From assembly GCA_029259175.1 (NCBI GenBank), contig JAPDJH010000004.1, forward strand, positions 99,645-163,644: DNA of 64,000 nucleotides, in the 5' to 3' direction. The notes beneath the pieces are model-generated. The model worked only from the letters and a program-made list of their open reading frames with translations. It did no database searches and was not told the DNA's origin. Position numbers and translations under genes: made by a program. This stretch comes from Hadesarchaea archaeon. Lineage in GTDB: Archaea; Hadarchaeota; Hadarchaeia; Hadarchaeales; Hadarchaeaceae. The stretch's first letter is position 1. Each line of letters opens with the position of its first letter. Below are positions 33,602 to 44,514 of this stretch, piece by piece.

Positions 33602-34953
33602 AGATCCGCGAACAAATCCGGCGTGGAGAAGTCTCCGTGGTGGGGCGAGTCCAACAATTCATTGAACGGATCAAAAAAGAGGATAAGAAAATCAACTCCT
33701 TTATCGAGCTCAATCCTCAAGCGATCGCTGAAGCGGAGCGCGTGGAAAAAAAGCTCAGGAGTGGTGAGCGAGTAGGACGGCTCGCAGGGCTGATCGTTGG
33801 AGTAAAATCCAACATCAACGTGAAGGGACTGCGAGCCACGTGCGCATCTAGAACGCTGGAGGATTACGTTGCACCCTACGACGCAGAGGTGATCAAACGA
33901 ATACGCCAAGAGGATGCGGTGATCATCGGGATGCAAAACATGGACGAATTCGCGTGCGGTTCCAGCGGTGAAACCAGCGCTTTTGGTCCGACTCAAAATC
34001 CTGCAGCTCCGGGCCGAATACCGGGTGGCTCCAGCAGTGGAAGCGCTGCCGCCATCGCTGCAGGATTCTGTGATCTGAGCTTGGGAACAGACACTGGCGG
34101 ATCAATCCGGAACCCCTCGAGCCACTGTGGTGTGGTGGGGATCAAACCAACCTATGGTCTTGTCCCGCGTCAGGGGCTGATCGACCTCGGAATGAGCCTA
34201 GACCAGATAGGACCCATTGCGCCAGACGTTGAAGGAGCAGCGCTTTTGCTTGAAATCATCGCTGGGCGCACCCAAAACGAATGCGTAATGCTCCCCGTGG
34301 ATCGCGTAGAATATCTCTCCAGACTAAACAGAGGAATCAAAGGTATGCGAATCGGAACAAGTTCGAAGTTTGCAGAACTCACAGACCCGAAGATAATGGC
34401 CGTCATAGACAAAGCGTTGGACAAACTGCGAGATCTGGGAGCAGAAATCGTCGAGGTCGAGCTGCCCAATCTGGAAAAAGCCATGCCAACGTATTACCTG
34501 ATTGTGTCCGTTGAGTTTTTCTCTGCGACCCGAAAATACGACGGCAGAAAATATGGGAAGCGGATCGAGGAGGTGTGTGGAGAGGAAGTGCTGAGGCGGA
34601 TTTTGCGGGGGGCACACATCAGTCGGAGAGAATACCGAGGAAAGTTCTACCAGCGGGCTCTGCAGGTCCGTACTCTCATAAGAGAAGAACTCATGCGTGC
34701 GTTGCAACACGTTGATGTGCTTGTGGGGCCCACCGTTCCAAAGCTGCCGCACCGCTTGGGAGACAAACTCACTCCGATGGAGATGTACGGATATGACTAT
34801 CTGACAGTTCCGGCAAACCTGGCGGGAATCTGCGGAGGGGTGATAAAGGCCGGTGAGGTGAACGGGATTCCCGTGGGGCTTCAGATCCAAGGAAAGCCGC
34901 TGGGCGAGCTGGATGTGCTCCGCGTGATGAAAGCGATGGAGGAAACCGCATGA
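33586..34953 (+). CDS. gatA: Asp-tRNA(Asn)/Glu-tRNA(Gln) amidotransferase subunit A
   Basis: 455 residues. The amidase signature GGSSSGSAAAIAAGFCDLSLGT carries the catalytic serines, and VGVKSNINVKG the catalytic Lys. It generates ammonia from glutamine and passes it to GatB. It is coupled to gatC upstream and gatB downstream (four-base overlap). Archaea use GatCAB for Asn-tRNA formation. Confidence 0.96.
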   Translation: MGRTLEIREQIRRGEVSVVGRVQQFIERIKKEDKKINSFIELNPQAIAEAERVEKKLRSGERVGRLAGLIVGVKSNINVKGLRATCASRTLEDYVAPYDAEVIKRIRQEDAVIIGMQNMDEFACGSSGETSAFGPTQNPAAPGRIPGGSSSGSAAAIAAGFCDLSLGTDTGGSIRNPSSHCGVVGIKPTYGLVPRQGLIDLGMSLDQIGPIAPDVEGAALLLEIIAGRTQNECVMLPVDRVEYLSRLNRGIKGMRIGTSSKFAELTDPKIMAVIDKALDKLRDLGAEIVEVELPNLEKAMPTYYLIVSVEFFSATRKYDGRKYGKRIEEVCGEEVLRRILRGAHISRREYRGKFYQRALQVRTLIREELMRALQHVDVLVGPTVPKLPHRLGDKLTPMEMYGYDYLTVPANLAGICGGVIKAGEVNGIPVGLQIQGKPLGELDVLRVMKAMEETA

Positions 34954-36323
34954 GGGTGAAAATCGGATTTGAAGTCCATCTCCAGCTCAAAACAGAACGC
35001 AAACTGTACTGCAACTGTCCAGCAAACTATCAGGACGTGCCGCCGAACACCAACGTGTGTCCCATATGCACAGGCATGCCGGGGGCAAAGCCGCTGCCAC
35101 CGAACGAGCAAGCGATCGATGCCGCTATCGAGATAGGACTCATGCTTGGATGCAGGATTCTAACCGACCGCACCATCTACATCCAGCGCAAACACTATGA
35201 CTATCCCGATCTCCCCTCGGGCTATCAGCGAACCAGTCAACCGATCGCCGTGGACGGAGAGCTGTCTGGAGTGAGGATAAGAGAAGTGCACTTGGAGGAG
35301 GATCCCGGACAGTACGATCCCGTAGCTGGAAGAGTGGACTTCAACCGTTCTGGCGTTCCTCTCGTGGAAATAGTCACGGAACCCGACATCAAATCGCCCG
35401 ATGAGGCACGGGAATTCCTGAAGCTTCTCACGCGGGCGTTGGAATACACCGGAAAGGTGAGGCCCGAAGGCGGTGGTGCAATGCGGGCCGATGTGAACAT
35501 CTCACTTGAGGGCGGTGGCAGAGTTGAAGTGAAAAACATCAACTCGATCCATGGGGCCTTCCGGGCGCTTAACTACGAAATCATGCGACAAAAAAGGAAG
35601 CTAGAACGAGGTGAGAGGGTAGAGCGGGAAACACGAGCCTATCTCGAGAGTCAAATGATAACCGTTCCCATGCGTGCCAAAGAGATGGAGGAAGACTATC
35701 GGTATATTCCAGATCCAGACTTGTTCCCCCTGAGAATCAGCAACCAGAAGGTTGAAGCGATCAGGCGCCAGATGCCCGAGGCGCCCCATCTGCGGTTCAA
35801 ACGCATTGTGGCCCAGTACAACATCAACGAAGAAGCTGCGGAGGTGATAGTAAGCGAGCGCGAGTTGGCCGATCTCTTCGAGCAAGTGGCTCAGCGGGTC
35901 AGCCCACACTTGGCAGCGACCTGGTTTAGAACCAAATTGAAGAAAGTCTTGAACTATCACGGGATGAGAGCTGCCGATGTGAAGTTCACGAGCGCTCAAC
36001 TCGCCGAGCTTCTACAGCTGGTAGAGCGAAAGGAGATCACGCCAGAACAGGGAGAACTCGTGCTCCGAGAGCTGGTCGTTGATCCACGGTCGCCGCGTGC
36101 TCTCCTCGAAAAACTCGGACTAAAACCGTTGAAACCCGCAGATATAGAAAAACTCATTCATGCTGTGATCGAAGAAAACCAGCCGGCAGTGCGCGATTAT
36201 CTTTCAGGCAAAACCGAGGCGCTGAACTTTTTGGTTGGACAAGTGATGCGAGCGAGCAAAGGAAAGGCAGATCCGCGAGAAATCCGAAAGCGGATAGAGG
36301 AAATCCTGAAGGAAGGTCGTTAA
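34950..36323 (+). CDS. gatB: Asp-tRNA(Asn)/Glu-tRNA(Gln) amidotransferase subunit B
   Basis: 457 residues. [19 protein letters not shown] with the following [15 protein letters not shown] gives the GatB start and zinc site; [10 protein letters not shown] (KHYFYPDLPKGYQ-like) follows; a YqeY-like tail domain ends the protein. It phosphorylates and transamidates the misacylated tRNA. Ends four bases inside the convergent PAN gene. Confidence 0.96.
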   Translation: MRVKIGFEVHLQLKTERKLYCNCPANYQDVPPNTNVCPICTGMPGAKPLPPNEQAIDAAIEIGLMLGCRILTDRTIYIQRKHYDYPDLPSGYQRTSQPIAVDGELSGVRIREVHLEEDPGQYDPVAGRVDFNRSGVPLVEIVTEPDIKSPDEAREFLKLLTRALEYTGKVRPEGGGAMRADVNISLEGGGRVEVKNINSIHGAFRALNYEIMRQKRKLERGERVERETRAYLESQMITVPMRAKEMEEDYRYIPDPDLFPLRISNQKVEAIRRQMPEAPHLRFKRIVAQYNINEEAAEVIVSERELADLFEQVAQRVSPHLAATWFRTKLKKVLNYHGMRAADVKFTSAQLAELLQLVERKEITPEQGELVLRELVVDPRSPRALLEKLGLKPLKPADIEKLIHAVIEENQPAVRDYLSGKTEALNFLVGQVMRASKGKADPREIRKRIEEILKEGR

Positions 36324-37525
36324 TAGCCGTACATCTTCTCTGGCTTGGACGAGTATCCGGGAACCTCAAACTCGCGCTGTGATGGGAGGACCTTTGCAAT
36401 CGCTCGCTCGAAATCTGAGGTCTCTACGGTGTCCCTTCCGTCGCGGATTGCAAACATCCCGGCTTCGGTGCAAATCGCCTTGATATCGGCTCCCGTGGCG
36501 TTGGATGCAAGTCTCGCTAGCTCTCTGAGATCCACGTCTTTCGCCAGATTCATGTTTCTCACGTGAATCCGAAAGATCGCCTCACGGGCCCGTTCGTCTG
36601 GTGGCGGGAAGTAAATGAGCCGGTCAAACCTGCCTGGTCTCAAAAGTGCTGGATCCAAGATATCCGGACGGTTGGTCGCCCCGATTACCTTCACATCTCC
36701 GCGGGCATCGAACCCATCTATCTCTGCCAGCAACTGCATCAGGGTGCGGTACACTTCTCGATCTCCGCTCGTGGAGTTCTCCAGTCGCCTGGCCCCAATG
36801 GCATCCAGCTCATCGATGAACACTACGGAGGGGGCCTTCTCCCGAGCCAATTCAAAAACCTCGCGGACGATTCTGGCCCCTTCCCCGATGTATTTCTGTA
36901 CCAGCTCTGAGCCAATGGTCCGGATAAAAGTGGCTTTGGTTTCGTGTGCTACGGCCCGGGCCACTAGAGTCTTGCCAGTGCCCGGTGGACCGTAAAGCAA
37001 CACGCCCTTGGGGGGATCGATTCCCACTTTATCGAAAAGCTCTGGCTTGAGCAGGGGGAGCTCCACTGTCTCGCGTATTTCACGAATCTGTTCCTCGAGT
37101 CCCCCAACATCATCATAGGTTACTGGCGGGATTTCTTCTATCTCCATTCCCAGCACATAGGGGTCTTTCTTCGATGGGAGGGCCTCAACAATCGCATAGG
37201 TGTGCTGGTTCAGCGCCACACGGGTGCCTGGCTTCAAGTCACCCGGATTCACCGAGCCGTGTACGCGCACCACAAAGCTCGGACCCGCGCTGCTCTTGAC
37301 GATTGCGCGCCCGTCTTCGAGCACATCGATTACGGTGGCTGCCAGCAGGGGGGGCGTTTGCAATCGTTTTATCTCGTTTCGTAAGGAGGCGATCTCTCTG
37401 TCCAGGCGAAAACAGCGGGCCTCCAAGGCTCTTCTTTCGTGCTCAAGTTCTCGCACTCTCTGCTCCAGACCCTGGACGTATTCCTCCACAAAATCTCCGT
37501 GGGGTTTACTTTTTGACCTCTCCAA
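36320..37525 (-). CDS. pan: Proteasome-activating nucleotidase (PAN)
   Basis: 401 residues. Unfolds proteins for the 20S proteasome. An N-terminal coiled coil (residues 10-60), an OB domain, then AAA+ with Walker [16 protein letters not shown], Walker [15 protein letters not shown], and [14 protein letters not shown] (arginine finger). The C-terminus is KMYGY. The HbYX docking motif usually ends Hb-Tyr-X; here MYG is followed by one extra Tyr. Transcription is convergent with gatB. Confidence 0.96.
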   Translation of the reverse strand: MERSKSKPHGDFVEEYVQGLEQRVRELEHERRALEARCFRLDREIASLRNEIKRLQTPPLLAATVIDVLEDGRAIVKSSAGPSFVVRVHGSVNPGDLKPGTRVALNQHTYAIVEALPSKKDPYVLGMEIEEIPPVTYDDVGGLEEQIREIRETVELPLLKPELFDKVGIDPPKGVLLYGPPGTGKTLVARAVAHETKATFIRTIGSELVQKYIGEGARIVREVFELAREKAPSVVFIDELDAIGARRLENSTSGDREVYRTLMQLLAEIDGFDARGDVKVIGATNRPDILDPALLRPGRFDRLIYFPPPDERAREAIFRIHVRNMNLAKDVDLRELARLASNATGADIKAICTEAGMFAIRDGRDTVETSDFERAIAKVLPSQREFEVPGYSSKPEKMYGY

Positions 37526-37568
37526 CCTAGCACCTCAATATCCCTGTGGGAACACGCCTAATAAGACT

Positions 37569-39341
37569 TCACCATGCCCTCTTTCGACCAGCATACCACA
37601 GCATGCTGCACGCACCTGCAATCAGAGCGGCAACCGCTGCGATCAGAAACACCTGCAGATTCAGCATGCGGGAGGTGTAAGACGGCTTCTCACCGAGCAC
37701 ACCTATCACATCATAAGAAGCGTCTATCACCTGCTTGCTGAGATCGATTCTGAGATCCGTGTTATCCACCGTATAGATCTCGTCCATCGCTCGGGATGCT
37801 TCATCGAACATCTGCTTCAGCTCTTGATTTTCTGATTCCTCCAGCAGACGAGAAGCAAACGAGAGAGCAGTTTGTGCGGCATTCACATAAAGCTCGACCG
37901 CTACATCCTTTGAAATCGGAGTTATGGACCAGCTGTCGGTGCACTCGGGAGCAGGCCCGAACGAGACGTAGCTCAGCCAGCTTTCGGTGTTTTGGATGCC
38001 CATCACGCTACGAGTTAAATGGATGGAATCCATTCTGGCAAAGTAGTCCCCGCTCGTTTCAGCCCATGTTGGATCAAAGGGCCGCCAGCCCGCTCCCGGA
38101 AGGTAGAGCTCCACCCACGCGTGGCCACGGAGATTCTCTTCCTCGTAATACCCCCACCCGTAAACCGCTCTGGCAGGAATTCCGGCTGCTCGTGCCATTG
38201 TGATGAGCAAATCAGTGTATTCGCTACAGTCCCCCTGACGGTTGAGATAAGCCCAGAGAGCACCCCTTCGCTCCGTTTGGCTCTGATAATCAAGACGATC
38301 AACCACAAAATCCATCAGATTCTCAGCGGCCGCGTAGACATCTGATTTGTTGGTCACCACTTCGTTGACAGCTTCTTGAATGTAGGGATTGTCCACCGGC
38401 CACCAGCGGTTGTCTCCATTCAAATACTCGGTAAGGGAAGAGGGGAGGTCGGACAGTTCTGAAATCTGAGCGGGGGTGAGGAGGGGATCGTGTACGCTCA
38501 CTTCATATAACAGCTGGATGTGTATGGGGAGAACCGAAGTTGGGGACAAATCCCTCAAATCAAAAACCAAGTGAAGATTGTTGTCCTCATCGAAGTACAA
38601 ATTCGATGGGTCTGGAGACACCAAAACCAGAGAGGAGAACTGCCAGCTGTTCTCCCTGTTCAGCACCACCACATCCAAAACAAAGCGCTCGGTAAAAGAA
38701 TAAGCAGAAACCACATACGAGACATCCACCAAGTAGTATCCTGGGGTCTCATAAAACTTGCACAGAACCCTATCAAAAACGTCGGATTCGTCGAACGAAC
38801 TGGAAAAACGGAAGGTGGGAGGGTCGTACGACACTACTTCCATCTCTGGATTGGAAAGAAAGGGATACGTGTTTTCCGGCCCGATGACTGTTAGAGTGTA
38901 ATTCTCACAACGTGTGGCAAAAGTGTTTCCCCACCCATGAACGCGGTATTCGAAGCCTGTGCCCCCAACGGCCCCCGGAGCCGTGTAGGAAATAAAGTAC
39001 CTATAATCGCTTCTGGGCGAAATCCACCGTGTCTCGAATGATACCGACACTCCACTCTCATTCTCGTTCAAGGCGAACTCTAGAGGACCGGAATCGTCCC
39101 ATACAGACAAATTTTCGATGCTCGACACGGGAATCAACCTGTTAATACTCAAGCGCACAGATTTCGCAGAAGTGTTATGGTACACCTGCTGTTCGCTCAC
39201 CAACAGATCTCTCTCTCGGGTGGCTTCCAGCGTTATCTCCCAGCTCTTATAATAACCTGAGAGTGGTGCAGATGCTCCTATTGGAACAGAGGCTAACACC
39301 AGCAGCCAAATATACACCATACCGGCAATGGTCTTCCGCAC
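37569..39341 (-). CDS. Secreted membrane-anchored transglutaminase-like protein
   Basis: About 590 residues. A signal peptide (VYIWLLVLASVPIGASA) and a C-terminal membrane helix (VFLIAAVAALIAGACSMLW) bracket a beta-rich N-terminal half and a transglutaminase core: GDCSEYTDLLITMARAAGIPARAV (Cys), GHAWVELYLPGAGWRPFDPTW (His, Asp). The catalytic triad is complete, so it may cleave or crosslink peptides outside the cell. The GTG at 39341 follows a TATA-like TTAAATA; a TTG at 39365 would sit in the promoter. Confidence 0.85.
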   Translation of the reverse strand: MRKTIAGMVYIWLLVLASVPIGASAPLSGYYKSWEITLEATRERDLLVSEQQVYHNTSAKSVRLSINRLIPVSSIENLSVWDDSGPLEFALNENESGVSVSFETRWISPRSDYRYFISYTAPGAVGGTGFEYRVHGWGNTFATRCENYTLTVIGPENTYPFLSNPEMEVVSYDPPTFRFSSSFDESDVFDRVLCKFYETPGYYLVDVSYVVSAYSFTERFVLDVVVLNRENSWQFSSLVLVSPDPSNLYFDEDNNLHLVFDLRDLSPTSVLPIHIQLLYEVSVHDPLLTPAQISELSDLPSSLTEYLNGDNRWWPVDNPYIQEAVNEVVTNKSDVYAAAENLMDFVVDRLDYQSQTERRGALWAYLNRQGDCSEYTDLLITMARAAGIPARAVYGWGYYEEENLRGHAWVELYLPGAGWRPFDPTWAETSGDYFARMDSIHLTRSVMGIQNTESWLSYVSFGPAPECTDSWSITPISKDVAVELYVNAAQTALSFASRLLEESENQELKQMFDEASRAMDEIYTVDNTDLRIDLSKQVIDASYDVIGVLGEKPSYTSRMLNLQVFLIAAVAALIAGACSMLWYAGRKRAW

Positions 39342-39381
39342 TAGACCACACTTTAGATTTAACAACCGTATTTAATTTGGT

Positions 39382-40428
39382 ATGCGGGTCGTATTGGCCG
39401 AACGCATCAGGCGGGGAGAGCCATCAAAACTGAAGGAGCTGGAAGCGCTGGCTCGCACAATGGGTTATGAGGTAGTAGGAAAACTCACTCAAGTTCGAGA
39501 GCCGGATCCGGCGTATCAGATTGGAGAGGGGAAAGCTCGGGAACTCCGGCGGCTGGTAAAGGCCGTAAAAGCTCAAAGAGTCATCTTTGCCAACGAACTC
39601 TCACCCTCCCAAGCGTATAATCTGGCCAAAATTGTAGGAAACGAAGTAATCGATCGCATCCAACTGATTTTAGAAATCTTCGCCATGCGTGCGGGATCAC
39701 CGGAAGCCAAACTGCAAGTGGAATACGCTCGGCTTCGATACGAGCTGCCGCGAATCAGGGAAAGAATCAGATATGGGCTGTCCGTGGAGCAACCGGGATT
39801 GAAAGGTGGAGGAGAATACGAGGTGGACGTTCAATACGATGCCATTAAGCGCAGACTGGCAACTTTGAGAAAAAAACTAGCATCGATCTCAGTGCGGAGA
39901 ATGCAATTGCGAAAACACCGAAAGCGCAGAGGCTTTAAACTGGTGGCTCTCGCCGGGTATACCAATTCGGGAAAATCAACACTGTTGAACGCCCTAACAG
40001 CCGGGGGAGCAAAGGTTGACGACATGTACTTTACGACACTCACGCCGCGCACCAGAATAGTGAAAAAATGTACGAAGATTCTGCTCACGGACACTGTGGG
40101 ATTCATCGACAATCTGCCGCCATGGATGATCGAGGCATTCAAGGCAACACTGGAAGAAATTTACCTAGCGGATTTGGTTTTGGTGGTGCTCGATGGCTCT
40201 GAACCAATTCCGGAAATTCTGAGAAAGTACAAGGTGGTGTCTGAGGTATTGAAAGAATATGGGGTGAAAACTGTGATAGTCTTGAACAAGCGAGATTTGA
40301 TGAGCACTGCAGAGATCCGAGAAAAGCTCAAGTTGCTGAATGGCTTCTCAGCGCCGGTCATCGCGGTCTCCGCCCTTCGAGGGGACAATCTCGAATCGCT
40401 GATCGAGACCATCAGAGGATACGCATGA
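39382..40428 (+). CDS. hflX: HflX-family GTPase
   Basis: 348 residues. An N-terminal HflX domain ([21 protein letters not shown]) and a GTPase domain with P-loop [14 protein letters not shown], switch [19 protein letters not shown] and NKRD. It binds and splits stressed ribosomes. Divergent from the transglutaminase gene and overlapping trm56 by four bases. Confidence 0.94.
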   Translation: MRVVLAERIRRGEPSKLKELEALARTMGYEVVGKLTQVREPDPAYQIGEGKARELRRLVKAVKAQRVIFANELSPSQAYNLAKIVGNEVIDRIQLILEIFAMRAGSPEAKLQVEYARLRYELPRIRERIRYGLSVEQPGLKGGGEYEVDVQYDAIKRRLATLRKKLASISVRRMQLRKHRKRRGFKLVALAGYTNSGKSTLLNALTAGGAKVDDMYFTTLTPRTRIVKKCTKILLTDTVGFIDNLPPWMIEAFKATLEEIYLADLVLVVLDGSEPIPEILRKYKVVSEVLKEYGVKTVIVLNKRDLMSTAEIREKLKLLNGFSAPVIAVSALRGDNLESLIETIRGYA

Positions 40429-40949
40429 CGGAAGTCATCGTCTTACGGCTAGGTCACAGGCCAGAGAGAGACAAACGTGTTACCACTCACGTGGGTTTGG
40501 TTGCACGTGCATTCGGGGCCAGAGGGATGATCATGACGCAGGATGACAAAAATGTGCGTGAGAGCTTAGATCGTGTATGCAAACAATGGGGAGGCGAATT
40601 CTTTGTTCAAACCGCTCACTCATGGAAAGAAACGATTGCCAAGTGGAAGGCAGATGGAGGGACGGTGGTGCATCTGACCATGTATGGTCTGCCGCTCGAC
40701 GAAGTCATACCAAAGCTGCCTAGGAAGAAGCTAATGGTGGTTGTGGGGGCAGAAAAAGTCCCACCAGAAGTTTTCCAGTTAGCGGACTACAATGTGGCTA
40801 TTGGAAACCAACCACATTCAGAAGTGGCTGCGTTGGCGATTTTCCTAGATCGTCTCTTCGAAGGGAAAGAACTTAAAAAGCAGTTCCCCGGTCGAAAAAT
40901 TGAAATTGTTCCATCCGAAAGGGGAAAGCAGGTAATAATAAAGAGGTGA
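40425..40949 (+). CDS. trm56: tRNA (cytidine-56-2'-O)-methyltransferase
   Basis: 174 residues. A SPOUT methyltransferase starting [30 protein letters not shown], followed by [32 protein letters not shown], the knotted SAM-binding site of the archaeal Trm56 group. It modifies C56 in the T loop of archaeal tRNAs. Confidence 0.95.
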   Translation: MTEVIVLRLGHRPERDKRVTTHVGLVARAFGARGMIMTQDDKNVRESLDRVCKQWGGEFFVQTAHSWKETIAKWKADGGTVVHLTMYGLPLDEVIPKLPRKKLMVVVGAEKVPPEVFQLADYNVAIGNQPHSEVAALAIFLDRLFEGKELKKQFPGRKIEIVPSERGKQVIIKR

Positions 40950-40996
40950 CCAGTGGATTATTTGTAGTAGGAAGATATGGTTTGCGGGGATGCGGT

Positions 40997-41617
40997 ATGG
41001 CTAAGAAAATGAAAAAAGTCAAGAAGAAAACTAAGAAACCACGCAAGCCAACAAAAGCCAAAAAAGCCCCACGCGTGAAAAAGGAAGAAAAGCGTGAGTC
41101 CTCTCTTCAGAATCCCGTGCTCGTGGATGTTCTGCACCAAATTGCTGGTGATGCAGGACTCACGGTCTTGAAAGCGCTCGAAGGAAAGGAACTCACGGAC
41201 GAAGATTTGGCCAAACGTACCGGGTTGCAAGTCAACTTGGTTAGAAGAATACTCTATGACCTCTACGAGAACCAGGTGGTCAGCTACCGGAGAGAGCGGG
41301 ACGAGGAAAGCGGGTGGTACATCTATTTCTGGAAGTTCAACCCGGATCGGGCTCTGGACTTCATCCGACACCACAGGGAAGAACTCCTCAGAAAGCTAGA
41401 AGAAAAGCTGGAGAGGGAGCGCAGTACAACATATTTCGTATGTGACAACAACTGCCAGAAGCTCTCTTATTCTGAAGCCCTAGAAAACGATTTCAAGTGT
41501 CCGGGGTGTGGAGAGAGCCTCAAGCCCTACGATAACTCGAAGTACATCGCTGCACTGGAGCACAAGGTGCAACAACTGAGAGAACAGCTACGCAGCGGGG
41601 CGAGCGGATTTGAATGA
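40997..41617 (+). CDS. tfe: Transcription initiation factor TFE (TFIIE alpha)
   Basis: 206 residues. A Lys-rich tail (about 35 residues) precedes the winged helix (LTDEDLAKRTGLQVNLVRRIL) and a zinc ribbon (FVCDNNCQKLSYSEALEN, FKCPGCGESL). TFE helps open the promoter. The ATG at 40997 follows GGGGATG; longer frames exist but the Lys-rich tail already exceeds the usual TFE start, so the N-terminus is extended relative to most. Confidence 0.92.
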   Translation: MAKKMKKVKKKTKKPRKPTKAKKAPRVKKEEKRESSLQNPVLVDVLHQIAGDAGLTVLKALEGKELTDEDLAKRTGLQVNLVRRILYDLYENQVVSYRRERDEESGWYIYFWKFNPDRALDFIRHHREELLRKLEEKLERERSTTYFVCDNNCQKLSYSEALENDFKCPGCGESLKPYDNSKYIAALEHKVQQLREQLRSGASGFE

Positions 41618-42155
41618 GCAAGAGGCCATTAAGGTTTTACAAAAAGCTGGTTGCTCTCCCGAAGTGATCAAACATTGCAAAACTGTTTGTCGAATCGCTG
41701 AAGAGATCGCTCAGAAACTCTTGGCCAGAGGATATGGGGTGGATATCTCCAGAGTCCGTGTTGGAGCGATTCTGCACGATATCGGGCGCTCGAAGACCCA
41801 TGGTGTCGAGCACGGTGTTGTCGGGGGAGCACTTCTGAGATCTATGGGTTTGGGTGAATGGGCCGGATTCGCTGAAAACCATGTGGGCGGGGGAATCCCC
41901 GCCGCAGAAGCAAAAGAGCTGGGGCTGCCGGAGCGAGATTATTTTCCACAAACACTCGAGGAACTGATTGTCGCGTACGCTGACAAGCTGACTGGGGGTA
42001 AAAAACGGATTCCCTTCGAGAAAACTGTAGAGGAATTCAAACAAAAACTCGGAGCAGATCATCCCGCCATCCAAAGATTGTGGGAACTCCATCGGCGAGT
42101 GCAAGAGATGCTCAAAAAATCATATAAGACGCCGGTGAAAAGGAAAAGGGGATAG
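41610..42155 (+). CDS. HD-domain phosphohydrolase
   Basis: 181 residues. RVRVGAILHDIGRSKTHGVEHGVVGGALL holds the HD metal site, with AENHVGGGIPA and the later YADKL giving the remaining ligands. The pattern matches an archaeal HD group (TIGR00295-like) whose substrate is unknown. A TTG at 41610 overlaps tfe by eight bases. Confidence 0.88.
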   Translation: MNEQEAIKVLQKAGCSPEVIKHCKTVCRIAEEIAQKLLARGYGVDISRVRVGAILHDIGRSKTHGVEHGVVGGALLRSMGLGEWAGFAENHVGGGIPAAEAKELGLPERDYFPQTLEELIVAYADKLTGGKKRIPFEKTVEEFKQKLGADHPAIQRLWELHRRVQEMLKKSYKTPVKRKRG

Positions 42156-42157
42156 GG

Positions 42158-42925
42158 ATGCTGGATGCATTGATTGCACTGGTTTTCTTTCTGGTGCTTG
42201 TGCTGGCCAGCTCGATCAAGATAGTGAGAGAGTACGAGCGAGCTGTAAAGTTCAGACTGGGACGCTTTGTGGGAGTGCGGGGGCCGGGAATATTCTTTGT
42301 GATACCGGGGCTCGAGAAGTTCATCAAAGTGGACCTCCGGACGGTAACGCTGGACGTGCCCAAGCAGAGGATAGTGACCAAAGACAATGTGACCGTTGAT
42401 GTAGATGCTGTCGTTTACCTGCGGGTGGTTGATCCGGGAAGCGCGATTTTAAAAGTAGAGAACTATCTGCTGGCGACAAGCTTGCTGGCACAAACAACGC
42501 TTCGAGATGTCCTAGGACAGTCCGAGTTGGATGAACTGCTGAGCAAGCGAGATGAGATCAACAAGCGTCTCCAATCGCTCATCGATGAGGCAACAGATCC
42601 TTGGGGGATAAAGGTGAGCGCCGTGACGATTCGGGATGTGGCCTTGCCGACGGAGATGTTGAGGGCTATCGCAAAGCAGGCGGAGGCGGAGAGAGAGCGG
42701 AGATCACGGATAATAATGGCAGAAGGAGAGTTCGAAGCCGCAAAACGGATGGCGGAGGCGGCACAACAATATGAACGAGTACCGGCTGCGCTGAAATTGA
42801 GAGAGCTCCAGACGCTGGTTGAAATCGCTAGAGAAAAAAATCTGGTGGTCGTCGCGCCAGCACAGCTCGGTGAAACCATAGGACTGATCTCGGCCATCGA
42901 CAAAAAGAAGAAGGAGAAAGACTAG
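42158..42925 (+). CDS. Slipin (stomatin/prohibitin family)
   Basis: 255 residues. An N-terminal membrane anchor (ALIALVFFLVLVLASSI), an SPFH domain (VREYERAVKFRLGRFVGVRGPG, VPKQRIVTKDNVTVDVDAVVYLRV), a coiled coil and a short C-terminal tail. Forms membrane microdomain scaffolds. Convergent with the NfeD-type protease next door, its usual partner and likely substrate. Confidence 0.94.
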   Translation: MLDALIALVFFLVLVLASSIKIVREYERAVKFRLGRFVGVRGPGIFFVIPGLEKFIKVDLRTVTLDVPKQRIVTKDNVTVDVDAVVYLRVVDPGSAILKVENYLLATSLLAQTTLRDVLGQSELDELLSKRDEINKRLQSLIDEATDPWGIKVSAVTIRDVALPTEMLRAIAKQAEAERERRSRIIMAEGEFEAAKRMAEAAQQYERVPAALKLRELQTLVEIAREKNLVVVAPAQLGETIGLISAIDKKKKEKD

Positions 42926-44163
42926 ACGATTTTCTTTCTGCGGCGCACCACCAGAGTATTGCCGCGCACATCTATGACCACGACGTCCTCTCCTTTGCGA
43001 ATGGGCTTCTTTGTTTTTGTCTCCGCACTCCAAAGTTCACCTTTGAGCTTTACCAAACCTCGCGGACGCAGATCCGAGACCGCGACAGCGAATTGACCGA
43101 TGAGTTCCTCCCTCCCTACTGTAGGTCGTTTCTGGAGAGCCCTGCGGGCCTGAACCAACACAAAAGTGAGAAAGACCGTTAGGCCCAAGAGCAGGCCCAG
43201 AATCACGTTTCCCACAACTTGAATCCATGGTTCTTTTCCAACCATCAACAATCCCAGAACGAGAGCAACTATTCCTCCGCCCCCAAAAATTCCGAAGCCA
43301 GGGGTGAGTATTTCGTAGGCGAGCATTAAAAGCCCGATGCCGAGCAGTGCTAAGCCCGCATAATCTAGAGAGAGCAGGCCCAGGCCCCAGAAGGAAAGAA
43401 TCAAACAAATTGCGCCGAGGATTCCAGGAATCCCTATTCCAGGGGTGGTTATTTCGGCCAGCACTCCAAAAAATCCAAAGAGGAACAGAAGCATTACCAC
43501 ATCAGGATTGCTCAGCACTTGAAGAAATCGTTGAGCCCAAGACATCTCGAGTTCTATTATTTCTGGGTGGATTATGCCAAGAGAGCTGAGGATGTTGTCA
43601 AGGCTCGAGGACACCTGGTCGATCACGTTCTCGGCAAGAGCGTTTTCGGGTCCCAACGTGAGGTTCTGAGTTACGAATCGTTCCGCTACAGAAGCCGATC
43701 GACCGCGCACGCTAGCGATCTGTTTGATCCACTCGGCCATGGCCAGAGTGGTCTTCTCGTCTTTGGGACGGGGCTGAGCGGCTCCAATGGAGGTTCCCTC
43801 ATCCATCACTGCATGGGTGGAGGCCAACAAGATGTAGGTCCCGGCCGAAAACGCCCATGACCCCTGAGGGGTCACCCATACGACTATTCCGTGGTCCTCC
43901 TCCAGCATCCGGTTCACTATCCGTTTGGTCGCCGAGAGTAGGCCCCCCGGAGTGTCGAGCTTGATCAAAAGCCAAGCGTTCTCATTGCTGGCACGGTCTA
44001 TGGCGCTTACCACATAATCGGCTGTTCCCGCTCCAATTGTGTCCTCAACGGTAATCACGTACACCTTGGTGCTTTGAGAGGTGGTGCACCCGGGGGTGGC
44101 TAATGCTAGGAACAGTATCAATACGCTCAGCGCCAGTACTCTGCGGGTCCGGAAACGAGACAT
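42922..44163 (-). CDS. nfeD: Long NfeD membrane serine protease (1510-type)
   Basis: 413 residues. An N-terminal signal/lipobox-like start (SVLILFLALATPGCTT), a ClpP-class protease domain (KLDTPGGLLSATKRIVNRM; WAFSAGTYILLAS carries the catalytic Ser), about four membrane helices and a C-terminal OB domain (LIGQFAVAVSDLRPRGLVKLKG). The archaeal 1510-N protease cleaves the stomatin partner. Overlaps the slipin gene by four bases, tail to tail. Confidence 0.93.
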   Translation of the reverse strand: MSRFRTRRVLALSVLILFLALATPGCTTSQSTKVYVITVEDTIGAGTADYVVSAIDRASNENAWLLIKLDTPGGLLSATKRIVNRMLEEDHGIVVWVTPQGSWAFSAGTYILLASTHAVMDEGTSIGAAQPRPKDEKTTLAMAEWIKQIASVRGRSASVAERFVTQNLTLGPENALAENVIDQVSSSLDNILSSLGIIHPEIIELEMSWAQRFLQVLSNPDVVMLLFLFGFFGVLAEITTPGIGIPGILGAICLILSFWGLGLLSLDYAGLALLGIGLLMLAYEILTPGFGIFGGGGIVALVLGLLMVGKEPWIQVVGNVILGLLLGLTVFLTFVLVQARRALQKRPTVGREELIGQFAVAVSDLRPRGLVKLKGELWSAETKTKKPIRKGEDVVVIDVRGNTLVVRRRKKIV

Positions 44164-44405
44164 CTTTCCCGCATCACAATTAGAAGAGCAGATTTATTCG
44201 GGTTTTGAAAAAAGGGCCCCGTTGGAATTCGAGCTCTCCCGCGGAACCAGGCCCGGTTGGAGGTCATCCAACTGCACATATTTGTAAATTTTTGTGCGGT
44301 ATGTTGGATAGAATGAACAACTCCTTCGCGCCGCAGAGATGAGTTGCACCTCACGAGTGGCGGCTCTAAAGCCTGCTCTCGGCAGAAATCAGTTCCTGAG
44401 AAAGG

Positions 44406-44480
44406 TGGGCCCGCTGGGATTTGAACCCAGGACCTCCCGGTTATCAGCCGAGCGCTCTAACCTGGCTAAGCTACGGGCCC
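44406..44480 (-). tRNA. tRNA-Ile(GAU)
   Basis: 75 nt. The acceptor GGGCCCG/CGGGCCC has A73. The anticodon stem CTCGG/CCGGG encloses CTGATAA, anticodon GAT. The T arm reads CTGGGTTCAAATCCCAG. No intron. Confidence 0.95.
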
Positions 44481-44514
44481 ACTCACAATTGGTTCTATCA
44501 CCCACTACATAAAC

